From: Gemmatimonadota bacterium
GTDB taxonomy: Bacteria; Gemmatimonadota; Gemmatimonadetes; Palauibacterales; Palauibacteraceae
Assembly: GCA_029288095.1 (NCBI GenBank)
Contig: JARFPW010000032.1
Span: 1-6,647, forward strand
DNA: 6,647 bases
Direction: 5' to 3'
Below are positions 1 through 4,839 of the stretch, piece after piece; position 1 is the stretch's first letter; every line of letters begins with the position of its first letter. Both the position numbers and the translations under genes were made by a program. A model generated the notes under the pieces. It saw only the letters and a program-made list of their open reading frames with translations. It did not search any database and was not told where the DNA came from.

Positions 1-325
1 CCTCCCCGACCTCGAGCCCACCCTCGGTGGTAATTTCTTCGCGCTTCTCGGGAACGAGCGTTACCTGGTGGGGCGCAACTTCGAGGGCGATCGCCTTCAT
101 CTCGGATGTATTCGCGATCTCGAGGTTGAGAGGAGTGCGAATCGACGCCCGCAACCGTTCGACGTCACGGTCGTTGATGTGACGGCGATCTTCGCGCAGA
201 TGCACCGTGATCCCGTCGGCGCCTCCGGCCTCCGCTAGAATCGCAGCCTCGACGGGATCCGGCTCGTCAGCCTTCCTCGCCTGACGGACCGTGGCCACGT
301 GGTCGATATTGATGAACAGACGCAT
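1..325 (-). CDS. pdxJ: Pyridoxine 5'-phosphate synthase, N-terminal part (3' end cut by window edge)
   Basis: PdxJ is a cytoplasmic TIM-barrel enzyme that condenses 1-deoxy-D-xylulose 5-phosphate with 3-amino-2-oxopropyl phosphate to give pyridoxine 5'-phosphate in the DXP-dependent vitamin B6 route. The first 108 residues are visible, of roughly 240 in the family. The start ATG (323-325) gives MRLFINIDHVATVRQAR, which matches the family N-terminus with its NIDHxAT strand. Further on are PDPVEAA (22-28), GADGITVHLREDRRHIND (35-52) and LVPEKREEITTEGGLEV (90-106), all PdxJ hallmarks. His42 and Glu69 align with the E. coli catalytic residues His45 and Glu72; the C-terminal catalytic His is off the window. 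The gene follows hflX after 50 bp with no strong Shine-Dalgarno sequence, so the start is chosen from family alignment. It is probably the next gene of the same operon. Confidence 0.96.
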   Translation of the reverse strand, partial: MRLFINIDHVATVRQARKADEPDPVEAAILAEAGGADGITVHLREDRRHINDRDVERLRASIRTPLNLEIANTSEMKAIALEVAPHQVTLVPEKREEITTEGGLEVGE

Positions 326-375
326 GGCGGCAGGATACCACCGCTGCCGGTAGCATGAAAGTCACCGGACCGAGT
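326..375. other. Short hflX-pdxJ intergenic gap
   Basis: These 50 bp are the only clear intergenic space in the window. I see no T-run terminator and no convincing -35/-10 pair on the minus strand. There is a 4-bp inverted repeat (ACCG/CGGT, 340-351), too short to be called a terminator. Co-transcription of pdxJ with hflX is therefore the simplest reading. Confidence 0.6.
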
Positions 376-1716
376 CTAGGATTCGCTGATGCCGTCGACG
401 GTTACGCCCTGAATCCTGCGCCATCTTCCGAGGACTTCGACGGGGACACGGACTGTCAGCACTACACGTGAATCCGTTTCCGCGCGGGACAGGACCTCGG
501 CCTCCCGATAGGCCTCGGCAAGCATGCGGCCGTCCGTAATCGGGACCGACACCTCGACAGTAGGCCGGTTCGCGGCGCATCGGTGTCGCAGTGCCTCCCT
601 CAACGCGTCCAGTCCTCCTGGCTCCACGACGGAGGTCAGAACGTGGTCCCCGTGCAGTTCGGCGCTGCGTCGCCGAAGCGCCTCCTCCTCTGCATGCGTC
701 AACTGGTCGAGCTTGTGGAAGGCGAGCAGGACGGGCCGCTCGGAGGCACCCAGCTCGTGCAGGACTGCATCTACGGCCTCAACCTGGTGTTCCCAGCTGG
801 GAGAAGACACGTCGATGACGTGCACGAGCAAGTCCGCATCCGCGATTTCCTCAAGCGTCGCACGGAATGATGCGACGAGGTGATGCGGAAGCTTGCGAAT
901 GAACCCGACGGTGTCGGTCAGGAGCACGCGGTACCCGCCGGCCAGCTCTACCGCCCGCGTCGCACTGTCCAGGGTGGCGAACAAGCGGTTTTCTACGAAC
1001 ACGTCGCCCCCGGCCAGAGCTCGCAGGATAGATGATTTCCCGGCATTCGTATAACCCACCAGCGCTACACGCACTTCGTTCTGGCGTGCTTTTCGGCGGG
1101 TTTCGCGACCTCGGGAAATCTGTTTGAGTTGACGGCGAAGCCGTGTGATCCGCCGATCAATGATCCGCCGATCGGTTTCGAGCTGAGTCTCGCCCGGTCC
1201 ACGTGTACCGATTCCACCCTGCGTGCGAGACAGGTGTGTCCACATCCGCTTGAGTCGCGTGCGCAGGTACTGCAGTTGGGCCAGTTCAACCTGGAGGCGG
1301 GATTCCGCCGTGCGCGCACGGAGCGCGAAGATGTCCAGGATGAGCTCGGTTCGATCCATCACGCGCACACCCAGCCGCTTTTCGAGCGCCGAGCCCTGCG
1401 CGGGGGAAAGGTCCTCATCGAACACTACGAGAGTGGCCCGCTCATGCTCCGCGAGCGCTCGCAACTGGTCAGCCTTCCCACTGCCGATATACAGACGAGC
1501 GTGTGGCGCCTCGAGGCGCTGGACGAGCGTGGCCACGACTTGAGCGCCCGCCGTATCGGCGAGCAGTCTGAGCTCCTCCAGGTGCTCGTCGACCAGGGTC
1601 TCCGACTCCCCCGCGTGCGGCGCCGCCACCAGGACTGCCCGCTCGACCGGAGCCTGGAGTTCGATCAGCCCGTTACCGATGATACCCCCGGCGAGCTTCC
1701 ATGCGTGTGCGGCCAC
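376..1716 (-). CDS. hflX: Ribosome-associated GTPase HflX
   Basis: HflX is a TRAFAC-class GTPase that binds 50S/70S particles and splits stalled or hibernating ribosomes under stress. The 446-residue product is of normal length. The N-terminal HflX domain (about 25-200) holds IGSGKADQL (77-85), FDEDLSPAQ (99-107), DRTELILDIFALRA (121-134), LQVELAQLQY (141-150) and the glycine-rich GGIGTRGPGETQLE (167-180). A charged helical linker follows. The G domain has G1 GYTNAGKS (221-228), switch I with Thr248 in FATLD, and G3 DTVGF (268-272). The G4 motif, normally NKxD, reads HKLD (334-337), and the G5 loop, normally with SA, reads TSVV (361-364); both are unusual. The start is a GTG 6 bases after the cca stop, without a good Shine-Dalgarno, so coupling to cca translation is likely. 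The first 23 residues precede family homology and their start is less certain. The stop is TAG. Confidence 0.95.
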   Translation of the reverse strand: MAAHAWKLAGGIIGNGLIELQAPVERAVLVAAPHAGESETLVDEHLEELRLLADTAGAQVVATLVQRLEAPHARLYIGSGKADQLRALAEHERATLVVFDEDLSPAQGSALEKRLGVRVMDRTELILDIFALRARTAESRLQVELAQLQYLRTRLKRMWTHLSRTQGGIGTRGPGETQLETDRRIIDRRITRLRRQLKQISRGRETRRKARQNEVRVALVGYTNAGKSSILRALAGGDVFVENRLFATLDSATRAVELAGGYRVLLTDTVGFIRKLPHHLVASFRATLEEIADADLLVHVIDVSSPSWEHQVEAVDAVLHELGASERPVLLAFHKLDQLTHAEEEALRRRSAELHGDHVLTSVVEPGGLDALREALRHRCAANRPTVEVSVPITDGRMLAEAYREAEVLSRAETDSRVVLTVRVPVEVLGRWRRIQGVTVDGISES

Positions 1717-1722
1717 CCGGTG

Positions 1723-3060
1723 TCATTCGGCCTCGGGATCCGAGGCGGGGCCTTCCAGTCCCGCCATCTCAATCAGCTCCCTTGCCTGCTGCAGAAGGAC
1801 CTCTCGCGTATTCAGCTCGGGATCCTCCAACACCCGGGCGTGCAATTCCTCCAGCAGGAGCCGAACGAGAGGCCCCGGTTCGATCCCCAGGTCGAGGATG
1901 TCGGTTCCGTTGACCACCAGATCCCCACGCTCGATTGGCGCTCCGCTCAGTCGCTCCTCGTGCACACGGCGCCATACGAACACGAGCGCGTTCAGTTCAT
2001 CCTCCGCCCCGGCGGCACGAGCCGCGGCGAAGTGCATGCGGAAAAGGTCACGCTCGGTTCCAGGACCGATGCTGCTGAGCCATTCCCGCAGGTCGGCGGA
2101 CGAGTCGACCGGACTCACGAACGGGAGGAAGTGACTGTAAAGGTGGAGTACGCGGCGCTGGTCCGCCTTCGAGAACTTCAGTCGCGCGAGTAGTCCGGCG
2201 GCGGCCGATTCTCCCGGATCCTCAGATGACTCGTCATGTTGCTCGGTCGGTATCACCAGCAGCAGGCGGCAAAGGCGCAGAAGCCCGTCACGGGCATTCA
2301 GCTCGTCGATCGTGGCCAGTGCTTCATCCCAGCCGGCATCGTTGGCGTGGCGTTCAAGCTCGGGATACCAGACGCCGAGCGCTCCCGAATCCCGGTACAG
2401 CCGAAGCGCGGCGGAGGGTGTGGGGGCGGCGAGGACCTTCACCAGCTCCTCGCGAACCCGCTCTGCGGATAGACGATCCAGGCCGGATACAGCCGCCTCG
2501 AGTGCTTCGCGCGTGGGAGGATCAAATGTCAGATCGTAGGCCCCGGCGAAGCGGAGTCCGCGAAACACACGCAAGTAGTCCTCGGCAAACCTGGCAGCAG
2601 CGTCACCGACAGCCCTGAGAATCCCGGCAGCAAGATCCGCCCGTCCGTTCCAGGGATCGCGAAGCTCACCGGTGCGTTCTCGCCACGCGATTGCGTTTAT
2701 AGTGAAGTCGCGCCGCGCCAGGTCTTCATCGATCGAGTCGGCAAACTCCACTACGGCATGCCGTCCGTCCGTTTCCACGTCCCGACGGAAGGTGGTTACT
2801 TCGAAGAGGGTTCCGTCTGGATCCAGCACACCCACCGTGCCGTGTTCCATGCCCAGGGGCACAGTCCGCGAGAACAACTCCATGACCTGGTCCGGGCGGG
2901 CGTTCGTCGCCAGATCCCAGTCGCCGCGCTCGAGACCCAACAGGTGGTCGCGCACGGCTCCGCCGACGGCCCACGCCTCATAACCGTGGTCTTCGAGACA
3001 GTTCGCCACGTTCGACAGCGACCTCGGGGGTCGCAAATCGCTACCCGTCGGTTTCGTCAC
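1723..3060 (-). CDS. cca: CCA-adding tRNA nucleotidyltransferase (class II, poly(A) polymerase family)
   Basis: This enzyme adds or repairs the 3'-terminal CCA of tRNAs using CTP and ATP. The 445-residue protein shows the class II head: GGAVRDHLLG (33-42), the catalytic DxD in GDWDLAT (Asp47, Asp49), FEVTTFR with Glu87, RRDFTINAIA (116-125), and RFAEDYLRVFRGLRFA (157-172). The last contains the EDxxR nucleotide-selecting motif at 160-164. The C-terminal region carries NGTDILDLGIEPGPLV (384-399) and the LNTREVLL tail (416-423) typical of CCA enzymes. I see no HD phosphohydrolase signature between them. EDxxR favours CCA addition over poly(A) polymerase, but activity could be partial (A- or CC-adding). 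The start is GTG in a GTGA overlap with the isomerase gene, with GGGAG 4 bases upstream. The TGA stop lies in the same frame as hflX. Confidence 0.93.
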   Translation of the reverse strand: MTKPTGSDLRPPRSLSNVANCLEDHGYEAWAVGGAVRDHLLGLERGDWDLATNARPDQVMELFSRTVPLGMEHGTVGVLDPDGTLFEVTTFRRDVETDGRHAVVEFADSIDEDLARRDFTINAIAWRERTGELRDPWNGRADLAAGILRAVGDAAARFAEDYLRVFRGLRFAGAYDLTFDPPTREALEAAVSGLDRLSAERVREELVKVLAAPTPSAALRLYRDSGALGVWYPELERHANDAGWDEALATIDELNARDGLLRLCRLLLVIPTEQHDESSEDPGESAAAGLLARLKFSKADQRRVLHLYSHFLPFVSPVDSSADLREWLSSIGPGTERDLFRMHFAAARAAGAEDELNALVFVWRRVHEERLSGAPIERGDLVVNGTDILDLGIEPGPLVRLLLEELHARVLEDPELNTREVLLQQARELIEMAGLEGPASDPEAE

Positions 3061-3656
3061 GTAGCTCCCGTCTCGGCGGCAAACCAGGCGTCGACGTAGT
3101 CAGCCACCGCGTGTTCAACCGCCACGTGGAGTTCTTGAATCGTCGCCGTGTCGCTGGACGGCACCAGGATCGAGTGGTCGACGAGTTCCGTCAGTGGACC
3201 ACCACCAGCGCCGACGAGCGCAACTGTTCGTATCGGGACCTCGGCAGCCGCCCGCGCAACCGCCAGGATGTTCGGTGACGCACCGCTCGTCGAGTGGACG
3301 ATCAGCAGGTCGTCGGATCGCCCGAGTGCGAGTAGCGGGCGGACGAAGACCTCCGCAAATCCGAAATCGTTGGCTCCTGCCGTCAGACTCCCGGTACTCC
3401 CTGTCAGGGCGATCGCGGGCAGAGGTACTCTCTCCCGTCGAAAGCGGATTACGTATTCGGTGGCGACATGCTCGGCGGTGGCAGCACTACCCCCGTTTCC
3501 GCAGAACAGGAGTCGCCCTCCCGCGCGCAGGGTCGTCAGCGCCCAGTCGGCATAGGTGGCGATGTCGGGACCCAGCCGCTCCGCCGCAGCTTCCGCCGCC
3601 TCGGCGAGGCGCTCGAAGTGGCGCATCGCTACTGTCTTCGGATCCACTCGCGTCAT
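3057..3656 (-). CDS. gmhA: GmhA-type SIS-domain phosphoheptose isomerase
   Basis: This is a 199-residue SIS-domain protein, the usual size of GmhA, which converts sedoheptulose 7-phosphate to D-glycero-D-manno-heptose 7-phosphate, the first step of ADP- or GDP-heptose synthesis. Visible blocks are GNGGSAATAEHVATEY (53-68), ANDFGFAEVF (95-104), the phosphate-binding HSTSGASPN (121-129), LVGAGGGPL (147-155) and TIQELHVAVEH (172-182). His63, Glu67, Gln174 and His182 sit in the spacing of the GmhA zinc ligands (HxxxE and QxxxxxxxH), so I read it as an enzyme rather than only a sugar-binding regulator. A DiaA-like role is the alternative. The open frame continues upstream to 4145, but that part is shadow of the phosphatase gene. 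The chosen ATG has a strong GGGAGG 6 bases upstream and an ATGA overlap with the preceding stop. Confidence 0.87.
   Translation of the reverse strand: MTRVDPKTVAMRHFERLAEAAEAAAERLGPDIATYADWALTTLRAGGRLLFCGNGGSAATAEHVATEYVIRFRRERVPLPAIALTGSTGSLTAGANDFGFAEVFVRPLLALGRSDDLLIVHSTSGASPNILAVARAAAEVPIRTVALVGAGGGPLTELVDHSILVPSSDTATIQELHVAVEHAVADYVDAWFAAETGAT
3065..3069 (-). promoter_or_regulatory. Ribosome binding site of cca
   Basis: GGGAG on the minus strand lies 4 bases before the GTG start at 3058-3060, inside the isomerase's last codons. The spacing is slightly short, and coupling through the GTGA overlap probably contributes. Confidence 0.6.
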
Positions 3657-4468
3657 TTCGTGCCTCCCAGCAATCGACGCCTGAGCCGGCCGAACCAACC
3701 GCCGGCCGACTCCACCGCCGACACGGGCGTGAGGGGCGTCCCCGCAAGCACGGCCAGCGGGTTGCTCACCATGAGCGTATGCGCCACTTCGCGGTCCTCG
3801 GATGAGCCTCCCTCCGTCAGCAGATCCCAGCCGCGACGGAGTGTCGTGGAGCGCCGGGGCCGGGCATGGTGGTCCGAGGCGACGATGTCCGCCTGCCCGT
3901 CCGCCAGCATCCGCCGGGCCACCCGCTCTGCCTCCGGGCCATGCTCGCCAAGCAGGCTTCCGACATTGAGACACATCACCGCGCCCATCTCTCGCCAGCG
4001 GGAAATCCACCCGTAAGCGACCCCGACTCCGGCGTAGCGCTCGGGATGAGCCAGGACGGGCACCCAGTCGTAGGCCAACACTACTTCCAGCATCCGATTC
4101 GAATAGGCGGGCAATGTCAACTGCGGGAATTCGACGAGCAGGCAACCGCCCTTCGACAACCCGAGGGAGCGATCCGACAGGTCCGCCTCCGGATCGTCGA
4201 TTCGCACCTCGTAGGCAAGCTCGAGCTGAATGTCGGGCACGCTGATCGCAGCGGCGGCGGCCAATTCCTCAAACGCGGCATCGATCCTCTCGCGTCGTGG
4301 GCTATTCGCGTGAGCCCCATCGAGATGCGGCGTCGTGACCACTCGTCGGATGCCGTCGTCGAAAAATGAGGATAGTGCTTCGAGCCCGTGCTCGAGCGTG
4401 GGAGCTCCGTCGTCTACGCCCGGCACCAGGTGACAGTGGATATCGACCAGCTCCAGTGTGTCGCTCAG
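3653..4468 (-). CDS. PHP-family protein-tyrosine phosphatase (CpsB/YwqE type), CTG start
   Basis: Members of this metal-dependent PHP family dephosphorylate bacterial tyrosine kinases that control capsule or exopolysaccharide synthesis. With the start proposed here the protein has 271 residues. Metal-binding motifs are DIHCH (9-13), GVDDG (17-21), TTPH (45-48), Glu87 in YEVR, AHPERY (140-145) and SDHH (198-201), all in family order. LLVEFPQ (110-115 region) also fits. The nearest GTG (4424-4426) begins after DIHCH and would remove two metal ligands. In this frame there is no ATG, GTG or TTG between the upstream stop and DIHCH. The first CTG (4466-4468) overlaps the preceding TGA as CTGA and has GGGGG 6 bases upstream, so I take it as the start. 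A basic tail (WFGRLRRRLLGG, about 258-269) ends the protein. No partner kinase is in the window, so the substrate is unknown. Confidence 0.88.
   Translation of the reverse strand: MSDTLELVDIHCHLVPGVDDGAPTLEHGLEALSSFFDDGIRRVVTTPHLDGAHANSPRRERIDAAFEELAAAAAISVPDIQLELAYEVRIDDPEADLSDRSLGLSKGGCLLVEFPQLTLPAYSNRMLEVVLAYDWVPVLAHPERYAGVGVAYGWISRWREMGAVMCLNVGSLLGEHGPEAERVARRMLADGQADIVASDHHARPRRSTTLRRGWDLLTEGGSSEDREVAHTLMVSNPLAVLAGTPLTPVSAVESAGGWFGRLRRRLLGGTK
3663..3668 (-). promoter_or_regulatory. Ribosome binding site of the GmhA-type isomerase
   Basis: GGGAGG on the minus strand ends 6 bases before the ATG at 3654-3656. It lies inside the 3' end of the phosphatase gene and decides the isomerase start against the much longer upstream open frame. 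Confidence 0.85.
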
Positions 4469-4839
4469 GAGTCGCCCCCGTCAGGAACCGGGAAACGCTG
4501 GTGGGCCAGGCGCCGTCCAAGCTCACCTCGCGGACCGAGGCGTAACGCCAGCTCACCGACGTCCATGCAGAGGGTCGCGGCCGCCTCGAAGGCATAGGTC
4601 AGGGCAGCGTCAGCCGCGAGGAGCCGGAGCGCTGTCTCACGCGGCGGATCGCCGGGCCCAAGCACGCCGTCGAAGCCGCGCAGGGCCGCCGCCGCCAGGA
4701 TCTCGGGCACGGCCGGCTCGACACCATCCGATACGGGTTCGACCTCCCGGACCAGCCCCCGCACCGCTTCAGCCAACTCGGCAGGCGCGCCCGCCAACCG
4801 GGGTTCGAGCCATCGGGCGATTTCTTGACCGGCCGTCAT
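4465..4839 (-). CDS. Uncharacterised 124-residue helical protein
   Basis: I do not recognise this protein. The 124 residues are rich in Ala, Leu, Glu and Arg, look mostly alpha-helical and soluble, and show no signal peptide or membrane segment. The middle (LLAADAALTYAFEAAATL, 73-90) is a likely buried helix, followed by DVGELALRLGPRGELGRRL. There is one Cys (91) and no visible catalytic or metal motif. Evidence that it is a real gene: it fills the space between alaS and the phosphatase exactly, starts with ATG in an ATGA overlap with the alaS stop, has GAGGG 9 bases upstream, and ends in a CTGA overlap with the next gene. Codon third positions are GC-rich like its neighbours. Its position suggests a role tied to alaS or to the downstream phosphatase, but that is inference only. 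Confidence 0.82.
   Translation of the reverse strand: MTAGQEIARWLEPRLAGAPAELAEAVRGLVREVEPVSDGVEPAVPEILAAAALRGFDGVLGPGDPPRETALRLLAADAALTYAFEAAATLCMDVGELALRLGPRGELGRRLAHQRFPVPDGGDS
4475..4479 (-). promoter_or_regulatory. Probable ribosome binding site for the CTG-initiated phosphatase
   Basis: GGGGG on the minus strand lies 6 bases before the CTG at 4466-4468, within the last codons of the 124-residue gene. It is G-rich rather than a perfect AGGAGG core, but the spacing supports initiation at this CTG rather than at the downstream GTG. Confidence 0.5.

Noticed and set aside
340..351. Small inverted repeat between hflX and pdxJ as a terminator
   Set aside because: The stem is only 4 bp and no T-run follows on the minus strand.
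1129..2193. 354-codon open frame on the plus strand, opposite cca and hflX
   Set aside because: It lies antisense to two clearly recognised genes, spans their junction, and has no recognisable domain. Long antisense frames are expected in GC-rich coding DNA.
3194..3805. 203-codon plus-strand open frame opposite the isomerase and phosphatase genes
   Set aside because: It is antisense to two recognised genes, its composition is the Arg/Ser/Pro-rich type of shadow frames, and I see no motif.
3657..4145. N-terminal extension of the isomerase frame up to 4145
   Set aside because: The extra 163 residues are Arg/Gly/Ala/Pro-rich, lack homology, and fully overlap the conserved phosphatase in another frame. 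The ATG at 3656 has a strong ribosome binding site and fits GmhA length.
4424..4426. GTG as start of the PHP phosphatase
   Set aside because: It would remove the DIHCH metal ligands encoded immediately upstream in the same frame, and a better-placed CTG with a G-rich ribosome binding site exists.
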